From assembly GCA_030848705.1 (NCBI GenBank), contig CM061244.1, positions 43,813,190 through 43,877,189 on the forward strand: a stretch of 64,000 nt of DNA, in the 5' to 3' direction. Below are positions 25,760 through 36,900 of the stretch, in pieces; within the stretch, counting starts at the first letter, position 1, and the number at the start of each line of letters is the position of its first letter. This DNA is from Heracleum sosnowskyi (lineage: Eukaryota; Streptophyta; Magnoliopsida; Apiales; Apiaceae). The position numbers were made by a program, and so were the translations under genes. The notes below the pieces were generated by a model. That model was not told the origin of the DNA. It searched no databases and was given only the letters and a program-made list of their open reading frames with translations.

Positions 25760-25988
25760 GTGTGTCGGTATGTAGATGGAAAAGATAAGAGAAAGGGGGA
25801 AATGTTGAGAGAGAGAGAGAGATGAGGGAGAGAGGGTTTAGGAATAAATCAGCAGGAGAGAGAGTAAGATGAGATAGATAGAGAGATAGAGAGACACGGT
25901 TGAGATTAAACGTGACTATAAAAAATATGAGGCTGGGATTCAGTCTCAGTTCTCATAATAAGGTAGGGTCTCATTTGATCACTTGCCT
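24757..25988. mobile_element. TA-tract-inserted terminal-inverted-repeat element, copy 1
   Basis: The first ~45 bp (GGGCTACTCTAATGAGACCC then TATAATGAGAATTGAGAC) are an imperfect inverted repeat of the last ~45 bp (GTCTCAGTTCTCATAATA then GGGTCTCATTTGATCACTTG). Inside are CACCAC-rich runs, repeated ATCACCAAATTTAAA units, and a (GA)n stretch at 25697-25757. A related copy lies at 58829-60049. Flanks are short TA runs. No transposase is visible, so it is non-autonomous; superfamily is unknown. Confidence 0.6.
25697..25757. repeat. (GA)n microsatellite
   Basis: About 30 GA units inside the TIR element, followed by more GAGA-rich sequence to about 25890. Confidence 0.95.
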
Positions 25989-26166
25989 ATATGTTGTTCG
26001 GGTTATCTTTAGAAAATTAGTTGTTTAAATTAGAAAATATAAAATTATATTACCTTTATATATATAGGGGCGGTCTCTGTGAGTAACTCACATATACGAG
26101 TAACCTAGTAACTCAACCTCATCCCTTAGATCAGAAACCAATACACGTCTCACAATACACGTCTTA

Positions 26167-28068
26167 TCTATACTCTTTATTAAAAGCAGAAAGCCTCTCT
26201 AAATGGTATGCCATGTATACCGCGGTATACATATTATTTTTATCTTAATTATCTTAATATTTCTAAATAAATATAATAAGATTTATTATTAAATTAAAAA
26301 ATTATACTTACTCTTTATTAAAAACAGAACATCTGTTATTGGTATGGTAAACTTATACTTACTCTTTATTAAAAAACAGAACATCTGTTATTGGTATGGT
26401 ATGCCATGTATACCACAGTATACATATATTTATTATCTTAATATAATTAACATAATTCTAAATTAATATAATATGATTTATTATTTAATTAAAAGTTAAT
26501 TTTTATTACTTTATTAAAATAAAAAACTCACTCTTAATAATGTAGTATGTCATATACAGCGGTAAACATATAATTATTATATTAATATAATTAACATAAT
26601 TCTAAATTAATATAAATAAGATTAAAAACAGAACATCTGTTATTGGTATGGTATGCCATGTATACCACAATATACATATTAAATTAAAAACTTATACTTA
26701 CTATTTATTAAAAAACAGAACATCTGTTATTGGTATGGTATGCCATGTATACCACAGTATACATATATTTATTATCTTAATAATCTTAATATAATTAACA
26801 TAATTCTAAATTAATATAATATGATTTATTATTTAATTAAAAGTTAATTTTTATTACTTTATTAAAATAAAAAACTCACTCTTAATAATGTAGTATGTCA
26901 TATACAGCGGTAAACATATAATTATTATATTAATATAATTAACATAATTCTAAATTAATATAAATAAGATTAAAAACAGAACATCTGTTATTGGTATGGT
27001 ATGTCATGTATACCATAGTATACATATATTTATTATCTTAATAATCTTAATATAATTAACATAATTCTAAATTAATAAGATTTATTATAAAATCAAAATC
27101 AGATATCCAACTTAATGTTCTCATATGTTGATATGTTATGTATACCGCCGTACACATATAATTTGATTGAGATCAAAAGATTTTTTATATTACCTATTAT
27201 TTTATAAGTTACTTTCGATTAGTACAATTCTTATCTCTCCTACTTCTAACGGTTACAGATGGGTATTCTATTCGTCCCGTCGATCTTACTCTGTTCTCAC
27301 GCCCCATTCGGGACGGGAATTTGAGACATTTATTCGTGTTCAGGACACAGGAACAGAGAGAAGAGAAGTATAAAACAACTCGGGGATTGGTGGCGGGAAC
27401 AGAGAAAAGTACATAAAAATAATTCGGGATTAGGGACTTGATTAATAAGAAAAACTCTTTTTCGTTGGAACACAATAGTACAAAGCCAAATTTGGGTATG
27501 TATCATACTTCTAACAACTACATATGGGTATTTTATCCGTCCCGTCGATCTTGCTATGTTCTCCACCCCATTCGGGACGAGAATTTAAGAAATTATTCGC
27601 GTTGAGGACAAGAACAGAGAGAAGTATAAAAACAACTCGGGGATTGATGGCGGGAATGGAAAGAAGTATAATAAAATTATTCGGGGGATCGGGGACTTTA
27701 TTGATAAGGAAAACTCTTTTTCGTTGCAAAACAATAGTACAAAGCCAAATTTTGATTAGTACGATATATCTAAATTAATTTGTTTCATTCCAAACTCATG
27801 TTCGATTCGCTGCAATTGCATAATTATATAAGTTAGTTATTTATTCAATTTCAATTCTTTGATTTTACCAAATATTTGATTATTTCTATCAACATAATTA
27901 AATAATATTTATTTATTATAGACTTTCATATTAATTTCATGTAAAATTCTCTACAAGTACATATTTAAGTAAAACTTATAAATTATTTTTATTCTCAATA
28001 TTTTAAATTACCTTTTTAGTAATTTAATTTTTATTCTTGATCCGTACTTGGCACGGGTTATGAGCTAG
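26167..28068 (+). mobile_element. non-autonomous Helitron with internal tandem duplications
   Basis: Starts TCTATACTCTTTATTAAAAG after A and ends in a CCGT..ACGG hairpin (28042-28056) followed by GTTATGAGCTAG and a T. It holds a near-identical duplication of about 345 bp (roughly 26363-26700 and 26705-27050) and a second duplication at 27241-27752. No helicase coding. Ends are typical, with a slightly imperfect hairpin. Confidence 0.65.
27241..27752. repeat. two-copy tandem duplication, unit ~255 bp
   Basis: Copy 1 (about 27241-27496) and copy 2 (about 27507-27752) share the blocks GTCCCGTCGATCTT, CCCCATTCGGGACG, AACTCGGGGATTG and AAAACTCTTTTTCGTTG in the same order. Translations of this stretch are repetitive and not convincing as genes. 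Confidence 0.8.
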
Positions 28069-28700
28069 TACCAAGTAAACCTTGTTTCTCTTATAATAGT
28101 ATAATAGTATAGTATAGATAAGTTATATGTTTTTTAACTTCTTTTTTTACATTAGGTTATTTTAGTTTTAAATTTGATTTTTTAGGAAAGTAGTATTAGG
28201 TTTTTTTGGAAGGCTTTAACCAATACCAAATATACCATGTTTCTCTTATAATACTATAGTATAGATAAGTTATATGTTTTTTAACTTTTTTTTTACATTA
28301 GGTTATTTTAGTTTTAAATTTGATTTTTTAGGAAAGCAGTATTAGTTTTTTTTGGAAGGCGCTAACCAATACCAAACCAACTAAATATACCATGTTTGTC
28401 TTATAACAATATAGTATAGATTCTTTTTTTACATTAGGTTATTTTAGTTTTAAATTTGATTTTTTAGGAAAGTAGTATTAGTTTTTTTTGGAAGGCGTTA
28501 ACCTATACCAAATATACCATGTTTCTCTTATAGTAGTATAGTATAGATAAGTTATATGTTTTTTAACTTTTTTTTTACATTAGGTTATTTTAGTTTTAAA
28601 TATGATTTTTTAGGAAAGTAGTATTAGTTTTTTTTGGAAGGCGTTAACCAATGTACCAAACACCCAAATATACCATGTTTCTCTTATAAAAGTATAGTAT
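28064..28700. repeat. tandem array, ~4.3 copies of a ~145-bp unit
   Basis: Each unit carries AAATATACCATGTTTCTC, TATAGTATAGATAAG, ACATTAGGTTATTTTAG and TAGGAAAGTAGTATTAG. One unit lacks about 20 bp around the ATAAGTTATATG segment. The array starts at the 3' end of the Helitron at 28068. Confidence 0.8.
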
Positions 28701-29531
28701 ATAGTATAGATAGCTTAAAACTCGTATAATTTAAAGACAATGCACGTGATCATATCTTAATCAGTTTTATATAAGTTTTTTAATTAATACTTTTACTCAG
28801 TTTTCATTTTAACTTTTATACACCTTAACATATTTTTTTGAAACATTTTATATATAATTAAAAAGTAGAATATATAATAAAAGGTATAAAACAAATTTTA
28901 AAAAAAGAATGTTCAGTATTATTTTAATATATTCTATATAATTACTAACAATATAAGTTTAAAACTAACTTGTGAATTTTGTGTTATGTATAATAACTCA
29001 AATGATGTATCTAAATTTATAATTACAACACATAATTTTCGTAAAAAGATATCAAATTCTGTATATATATTTATAATTGCAGTACATAAATTCTGTAAAA
29101 AGATATATTGTTCTGTATTATTTTAATGTGTTCTGTAAAAAATTAACACGATAAATAAATATATTTTTAATTAATTTGTGTTCTTTAATATATGAATAAC
29201 AATGTGTAACATGATTAATGTGTTTTGTTTATAAAAATTTGGTTCTATATTTAAAATTTTAAAATTATAAATAATTTGAAGAATAAAAATTTTAAACTTT
29301 ATTATGTTATGTATATTGTATTTTATTCATTACAGAATTTTATGATTTTATGTTCTGTATGTGAAAAACTAAACTGAAAAATACATAATTATTAAGTTGT
29401 TATGTGTTGTTACGTGGTGTTGGTGTTTAAACGTGGGTATGATCACGTGTAACCTAGTTAACCTAGTTTAAATTAACCAATGATAAAGAGTTACTAAGTT
29501 ACTCAAACAAATAAGTTACTCACTGAACCCT

Positions 29532-29563
<32 letters not shown>
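28701..29563. other. AT-rich intergenic stretch ending in (TA)n
   Basis: No gene or transposon terminus beyond the right end of the 26071-29533 element was recognised. 29534-29563 is a TA repeat. Confidence 0.6.
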
Positions 29564-29566
<3 letters not shown>

Positions 29567-30451
29567 ATACTATTATATAATAGATGAAACATTAAAAGTT
29601 TGGTTGGTCGGTATGGTACGTTGTGATTTTACTTAATTGCCCTTAACTATATTTCGTGTTTTTACTTAATTAACCTTACTTATTTATAGAAATATATTAT
29701 TAAATAATAATATTGCATATTTATAACCAATTACCTTTTTTCCCTAAAATACATTATTTTTTCTAACAAATTCCCCTACTTTTTCAAACATGGCAATTAC
29801 CTTTTTTAACTAAAACATGTTAGTTTTTCTATTTTTCCATACTAAAACCCCTCATTTTCCAAAAATATTACGGACAAACCTTTAGTTATTTATTTTTAAA
29901 CCTATAATATTATAATTATTTTTTAAAAATTTACCTATTTTAACATGTCTACTTATTTTTCTTAACAAACGCAATCACTAAGAATATTAAAATATAAATA
30001 ATCAAATACCTATTTATAACCAATTACTCTAAAACACATTATAGATTTTTTCTAACAAAGTCCCTTCTTTTCTAAATATATCACGGGAAATTGTGTTTTT
30101 CAATTTAATTTTTCTATTTTTCTCACTAAAATTCATTTTTTTCTCAAAAATATCACAGGAAACCCTTTACTTATTTATTTTAAAACGAATTTAAATACTT
30201 TTAATTATTAAATTTTAAAACCTCATTTTTCAAAAATATCACGGGCATTTACCTATTTAAACTAAATATATGTTACATTTTTTATTTTTATTTATTTTAA
30301 AATATGTTTTAATGTTTTTAATTAATTAAAAGTATTTAGATATTTTAACATGCCTACTTATTTTTTTTAACAAATACAATTAATAAAATATTTAAAATAT
30401 AATAATAAAATAACAATTAACAATCCGTGCATCGCACGGATTTTAAGCTAG
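29564..30451 (+). mobile_element. non-autonomous Helitron
   Basis: Starts TCAATACTATTATATAATAG in a TA tract and ends with the perfect hairpin CCGTGC-ATC-GCACGG (30425-30439), then ATTTTAAGCTAG before T. The 5' side carries GATGAAACATTAAAAGTTTG, shared in reverse by several Helitron ends near 42860, 45640, 46190 and 58760. No coding. Confidence 0.8.
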
Positions 30452-30482
<31 letters not shown>

Positions 30483-30890
30483 CCCGTGTTAGTTTTAGAA
30501 AATTAGTTGTTTAAGTTAGAAAAAAAGTAAAAAAAAGTTATGTGTTTAGCTGAAAAGGGAAGTGGTTATTTATTAATAATTATATATAACAATATTATCA
30601 TTACATATTTATTTTGGACGTGTTATGTTTAGAAGATGAGTTGTTTTAGTTAGAAAATGTAAAACAGATAATGTGTTTTAGCTGAAAAAGGTAATCGGTT
30701 ATAAATATGTAATAATATTACCATTTTTTAGAAGATGAGTTGTTTTAGTTAGAAAAATATATAAAATAGGTAATATGTTTTAGCTGAAAAAAACATTTGG
30801 TTATAGATAGATCCGATCCAAATTATAGATAGGCCCGACCCAAATATCGACCGATCGACCAATTTTTTTAATGTTTTGTCTTTAATAATA
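30452..30890. repeat. repeat-rich spacer between two Helitrons
   Basis: Starts with a TA run and contains about three loose repeats of a unit with AAGATGAGTTGTTTTAGTTAGAAAA. No gene seen. Confidence 0.5.
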
Positions 30891-31473
30891 CTAGTGTAAA
30901 ACCCGTGCGATGCACAAATTATTTTTAAAAATTATTATATTTATTATTTATGTTTTATTATTTTATTAATTGCATTTATTTTAAAAAATAAGTAGGTGTG
31001 TTAAACTTTTTTAAATAGTTAAAAATATTAAAATAGGTTTTAAAATAAATAAGTAACTAATTGTCCGTAATATTTTTAGAAAAGGAGGGGTTTTAGTAAG
31101 TAAAATTAGAAAATTAAAACTTTTAGTTGAAAAAAGGTAATTGTCCGTAATTAAAAGTATTAAAATATGTTTTAAAATTAATAAGTAAGGGTTTTTCTGT
31201 GATATTTTTGGAAAAGGATGGATTTTAGTAGGTAAAAATAGAAAAAGTAACATGTTTTAATTAAAAAGGTAATTGTCATTTGTCGGTGAATTTTGTTAGA
31301 AACAATAGAAAAAATAATGTATTTTAAGTGAAAAGGTAATTGATTATAAATAATGTTATTATTTAATAATATATTTTTAAAAATAATTAAAAGTAATTAA
31401 GTAAAATTACTTAGTACCGATCGACCAAACTTTTAATATTTCGTCATAATATAGATTGTATAAATAGTATAGA
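30891..31473 (-). mobile_element. non-autonomous Helitron, reverse orientation
   Basis: On the minus strand it begins TCTATACTATTTATAC and ends with a CGCACGGGTTTTACACTAG terminus (plus 30891-30912), inserted between A and T. Its interior has the GTAATTGTCCGTAAT / TTTTGGAAAAGG unit that forms large arrays at 41.4-46.2 kb. Confidence 0.7.
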
Positions 31474-31587
31474 TATATGTGTACGAGGAGAAGTTTCTTA
31501 TTTCTACCTGAAAGCAATATAGCTGACCTTGTTAAGGTCAACGAAATTACAAGAATGTAATCTTCGAGATAATTGTACTATTATATA

Positions 31588-31826
31588 CTCCTTCCGTCCC
31601 ATGTATACATCAGGAGACATGACTCTGGACATATTTTAAGATTCACATAAATTATGATTTCATAAATTATATTTAATTTTTTTTTCTTCTAAATTAAAAT
31701 TTAACGTTAAATTTTTATTCAGAGAAAAAATAATTTAAAAATAAATTATAAAAATATATTTTATATACATCTTAAAATGTGTATCAATAAAAAACTGTAT
31801 AAAAATAAGTGAGACAGAGGGGCGAG
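31588..31826. mobile_element. Stowaway/mariner-type MITE
   Basis: Ends CTCCTTCCGTCCC and GGGACGGAAGGAG-like inverted copies (right end GAGACAGAGGGGCGAG), flanked by TA at 31586-31587 and 31827-31828. Size about 239 bp, AT-rich core, no coding: the Stowaway pattern. Confidence 0.75.
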
Positions 31827-32004
31827 TATACAACAAGTTATGTTAGTTCCGTTCCGTTTACGACTCATACAAAACTAATTTAGAATCCGTCATTTGTCAA
31901 TGTGTAGATTTGTAGCTGAAAGGAAAATATGGAGATTCCAAGAAATGTTATTAAATTTTCGGAAAACGTGTGTATGTTTAACGTGTATTTTTCTAATAAT
32001 AATA

Positions 32005-33396
32005 TGTTGGGTATAATTACTAACTACACAGCAACAATATGGCAGTTATATATATTTCGAATTAACAAGAACAGGCAAAAATACCAAATAACGAAACAAA
32101 CACAAAGGTCGAAACAAAAGTATAATCAGAGACTGAAAATAACAAGACAAGAAAGAACACTTATCTCTCAGAAGCTTTAGCAAATACTGATAGATAAATA
32201 AAACAGCTGAGTCGCCAAGCCTTCGAGAAGTCTTGACTGTTCTTGAAGAGATTATTGCCCCACTTACGCTGTGTTGGGTTGCAGCAATATCACTCCCAGG
32301 ATAAAACAGCACAGATCAATCCACTCACAGTAGTCGGAATGATCAACAGCGACCAGTACCTCACTTCGCCCAAGAACTATGTATTCTGTATGTGTTGAGA
32401 GAAAACAGAGAAGATTATAGTTGCTAGGGTTTTCAGAGTTACGTATATGCCCCCTATCTCAACGTTCTCATTTGTATATATATAAAAAATATAATACAAA
32501 ATAAAACGTAATAGACCAAATATTGTAACTGAAGATATGACATTTAATACTAAATATTCTGATTTAATTACCATAACAGTAGTCATCAGGATTTAATAAC
32601 AGTTACAGCTCAGTCAGGATTTCCTGGTCCATCAGGATTTGATCATCATCAGTACTGAAGCAAAGCCATCAGGATTTGATGTCCGTCAGGAGTGGCATCA
32701 GTACTTGACCGACCATCAGGATTTCACTCCGTCAGGATCCAAATACTGACGCAGGCCATCAGGATCAGTAGTCATCAGGATTTCACTCCAAGTACTGACC
32801 AGGCCATCAGGATTTGATCCAAGAACTGGTCCATCAGGATTTAATATAAATCCTGACCCAGTTCATATAGCTGTTATAAATAAATACTGATACTGTTAAA
32901 TTAAATCAATAAATAATATTAAATAAACAGGTAATAAAATTCCTCGCCCAGGTCGCCTCGCGTACGCGAGACGCCGAGACATTCGCCCAAATCGCCCTTC
33001 GACCCGAGTCGTGACGTGGCGTGGCGGGGCGAGGCGAGGCGGGCGGCGGCGGCGCGCGTGTGTGTGTGTGCGCGTGAGGCACATATTGACACCATGCACA
33101 CCCACATGCCTTAGTAGTTGTACACTACTCTTGCACATGTTTCTATATAAACCCACCAACCTCTCATTACCAATTCTATGTGGGATACAAGTTATTTCAA
33201 TATAACCAACCCACATAACCCATTTCAAGCAACCTATTTCAACTCAATTTATTTATGGATTACACTAAGAAAATGTCTTAGATCCAAACATGAAAGTTTA
33301 AGTCCTCATTACAAGGAACAACCTCCACTTGTTAGTTTCCAGAAATTCCATCAGAAACATATATAAAATATGTCTCAAACTTTCCATTTTCTAACA
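32005..33396 (-). repeat. 3' LTR of the young copia element
   Basis: 1392 bp, 99.6% identical to the right LTR by eye (differences near 32040, 32329, 32425 and two at about 33046). Contains about ten copies of CATCAGGATT or TCAGGATTT at 32586-32850 and a GC-rich island at 32940-33076. Confidence 0.95.
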
Positions 33397-33405
33397 ATCC
33401 CCCAC
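33397..33405 (-). other. polypurine tract of the young copia element
   Basis: The minus strand reads TGTGGGGGAT directly before the LTR start TGTTAG. Confidence 0.8.
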
Positions 33406-33924
33406 AAATCCATACAGAAATGCATATCGGTCCTTATCATGACTTGTTTTTTTCAGAGTCGGTACCCTTCCGGGTTTGAACCCTCCTAAGTCCTCTACTT
33501 CGATGGCTACCGGATCTAGATGGAATGTTTCACCTTGAATCTTTATCCGTTTGGTGTAACCACACTCCATAGACGATGACAAATCAAAGGCTATGGTGCT
33601 GATCTACGGCTTTGAGACATTAATGGTCCTGTCTCGATCCTGTTCGTCGAATGCTTCAAGGAATAACCCTTTCCTCTAATTGCGACCACACAATTACATT
33701 CGCTTAGCTGGGCATCTCCAGAGATGTACTGCGATCATCTCGTCAAATGACTTGACCCCATTCAGAGTTCAAATAACTCTTGCTTTACTGGCAGTAACAG
33801 TACCTTTTAGGTTTACAGGGGATAGACTCAGATACGTGCGTATCAAGGTATATAGTAAAGGTACTACCAACTCACCCTCACAGCTTGTTATTACCACATT
33901 GAATACACTTCAAGGGATCTCCTC

Positions 33925-36900
33925 TCAGGTGTATTGGGTTCCCGCTGCTGATGAATCATGATGGGCTATCAGTCCCATCCCCAACCTAGACTTTAGGACT
34001 ACTGCATGCTCAAGTCCTTTAGTCAAAGGATCAGCTATATTATCCTGAGTTCCAATGAACTCTATAGCAATAATCCTCTCAGACACTAGACCCCTTATAG
34101 ACTTAAGTCTAACTTGGATGTGTCTCTTTGTTTTAGCATTATACTTTTCACTACTGATCTTGTCGATAGTTGTACGGCTATCACAATGAACAGCAATGGC
34201 TGGAAGCGGTCTGCTTACTACAGGTAACACTGACATAAGTCCATGCAACCATTCAGCCTCCGTCCCCGTGGCATCTAGTGCACACAACTCAGCCTCAAAA
34301 GTAGACCGAGTAATCAAAGTCTGTCTAGTAGACTTCCAGGATATTGCTCCACCTGCTAGGGTAAACAAATATCCAGTCACTCCATTGGTGCCAGATTTCT
34401 TAGCTATCCAACTTGCATCACTATATCCCTCGAGTACTCCAGGGAATCTTCGATAATGCAAACCAAGGGAAATAGTTCCCTTAAGATATCTAAGAACTCT
34501 ATCTAGTGCCTCCCAATGAGTCTTGTTCGGACAGCTTGTATATCTAGCTAACTTAGACACAGAATAAGAAATATCTGGTCTAGTCACATTAGCAAGATAT
34601 TGCAAACTCCCAATAATCTGAGAATACCTTAACTGAGACACAGGTATACCTGAACTATTCTTGACTAGGGCAACTTTAGGATCGTACGGTGTACTAGCGA
34701 TTCTACAATTTGAATAACCATACTTCTCAAGTATAGATTTCTCTATATAATGAGATTGTGACAATGTTATTCCATCAGTTGACTGTGTCAACTTGACCCC
34801 AAGAATCACACTAGCCTCACCCATATCCTTCATTTCAAAATGCCTTTTCAAGAAACTTTTTGTCTCGTTAATAATCTCAATATTGGTTCCAAACAATAAA
34901 ATGTCATCCACATATAGGCATACGATAATACATTCATTTCCTTTAACCATATAGTAGACACACTTGTCACTTTCATTAACTACAAATTCTGATTCTAAAA
35001 CAGTATCATCAAACTTTTTATGCCAGTCTCTAGGAGCTTGTTTTAAGCCATATATAGACTTGATTAACTTACATACTTTTCTCTCGTTACCCGATGCAAC
35101 AAATCCCTCAGGCTGATCCATATAAATCTCTTCTTCAAGATCACCATGAAGAAAAGCTGTCTTTACATCCATTTGATGGATGATAAGACCATGTACGGAA
35201 GCCAATGCTATAAGCATTCGGATTGTTGTCATCCTTGCAACAGGAGAGTATGTGTCAAAGTAATCAATGCCTTCCTTTTGCCTAAAACCCTTAGCTACCA
35301 GCCGAGCTTTATACTTATCTATTGAGCCATCAGGATTCATCTTCCTTTTGAAGATCCATTTACATCCTATAGTAGTACACCCAGGAGGAAGGTCAACCAA
35401 CTCCCATGTTCCGTTAGAAACAATAGAGTCAATCTCACTTTTTACAGCACCTTTCCAGTGCCTTGACTCCGAAGAATCCATGGCCTGTCTGAAAGTTAAA
35501 GGTTCATCCTCGACATTGTAAGTGACAAAATCACTTCCAAAGTCCTTGACTACCTTTGCACGCTTACTCCTTCTAGGTTCATCTACTTCGTCAGGAGTAG
35601 AACTACTGTCAGGATCTGCCCCCACATTTGTCATCTTTTCCACATGATCAGGAATAGAACTTGATGTGTGAGTAGGATCATCATTAGAAATACCTTGAGG
35701 TATGCCAGTCTTCATAGGGAACACATCCTCAAAGAATGTTGCATCACGAAACTCAACTATAGTGTTAGCCACTATACCGTCTATGTCAGATTTTAATACT
35801 AAAAATCTCATAGCCGTAGTGGTTTCAATATAGCCCAGAAAGATGCAATCAACAGTTTTCGGACCTAGTTTCTTTCTCTTGTGTTCAGGGACAAGCACCT
35901 TTGCAAGGCACCCCCACACACGAAGATACTTTAAACTTGTCTTTCTACTTTTCCATAATTCATAAGGTGTCTTGTCCATATGTTTCAGAGGAACTCTATT
36001 CAGAATATGGCAAGCCGTATTCAAAGCTTCTCCCCACATGTACTTAGGCAACCCAGAATTAATAAGCATGCTGTTAATCATATCTTTAAAAGTTCTGTTC
36101 TTTCGTTCAGCTACCCCATTAGACTCAGGTGTGTATGGTGGAGTCACCTCATGAACTATACCATTGCTTGCGCAAAATTCATTAAACGAGGTACTAGTAT
36201 ACTCACCACCTCTATCAGATCTCAAACGTTTAAGTACTTTACCAGTTTGTGTTTCAGCTTCAGTTTTGAACATAATGAATTTTTCTAGTGCTTCATCCTT
36301 ATGTCTAAGTAAATAAACATAACAATATCTACTACAATCATCTATAAAGGTAATAAAATATCGTTTATTATCCTTAGTCAACATGCCACCAAATTCACAT
36401 ATGTCAGTGTGTACTAAATCCAATACTCCTGAATCCCTAACAACATTATGAAAGGGTTTCCTAGTTTGTTTAGCAGTCACACATACTTGACATTTAGATT
36501 TCTTTTCAATAGCATATTTTGGAATCAACTCTAAGTTCATCATATTCTTTAGAGCACCAAAATTTAAATGACCAAGTCTAGCATGCCATAAATCAGATGA
36601 TTCAACATAATTAACAGAAGGTGCAACACTGTCATTAATAAAACTGCCCAAAACAGGTTCAACATTTATTAAAAATAAACCATCAGACAAATAACCTTTG
36701 CCAAAGAATGTACCAGTATGTGTAATAACTACTTTATTACATTTCAAAGAAAGTTCAAAACCATTTTTAACTAAACAACTTCCACTTATAATATTTCTAC
36801 GAATATCAGGAACATGGTGCACTCTAGTGAGGGATAGAACACGCCCAGAAGCAAACTTCAGGTCCACGTTTCCTATTCCAAGAACTTGAGCAGCACTAGC

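Larger units (their letters stand above)
26071..29533. mobile_element. TA-tract-inserted element carrying a nested Helitron
   Basis: The left end GGCGGTCTCTGTGAGTAACT.. and the reverse complement of the right end GGAGGGTTCAGTGAGTAACT.. match over about 40 bp, including a second GAGTAAC..AGTAACTC block. Both ends abut TATATA tracts. The interior is split by the Helitron at 26167-28068 and a tandem array at 28064-28690. No coding seen. The pairing of ends is inference from the inverted repeat. Confidence 0.55.

Noticed and set aside
27209..27778. Several ORFs of 70-88 codons on both strands
   Set aside because: They come from the two-copy duplication and repeat the same peptide pattern; no gene evidence.
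28064..28700. Regular repeats considered as a CRISPR array
   Set aside because: The whole 145-bp unit repeats without unique spacers, in plant nuclear DNA.
32896..33366. Arg-rich ORF of 110 codons and companions in the LTR (again at 38980-39450)
   Set aside because: They lie in the GC-rich island of the LTR and only reflect its CGCC repeats; LTRs of this type do not encode proteins.
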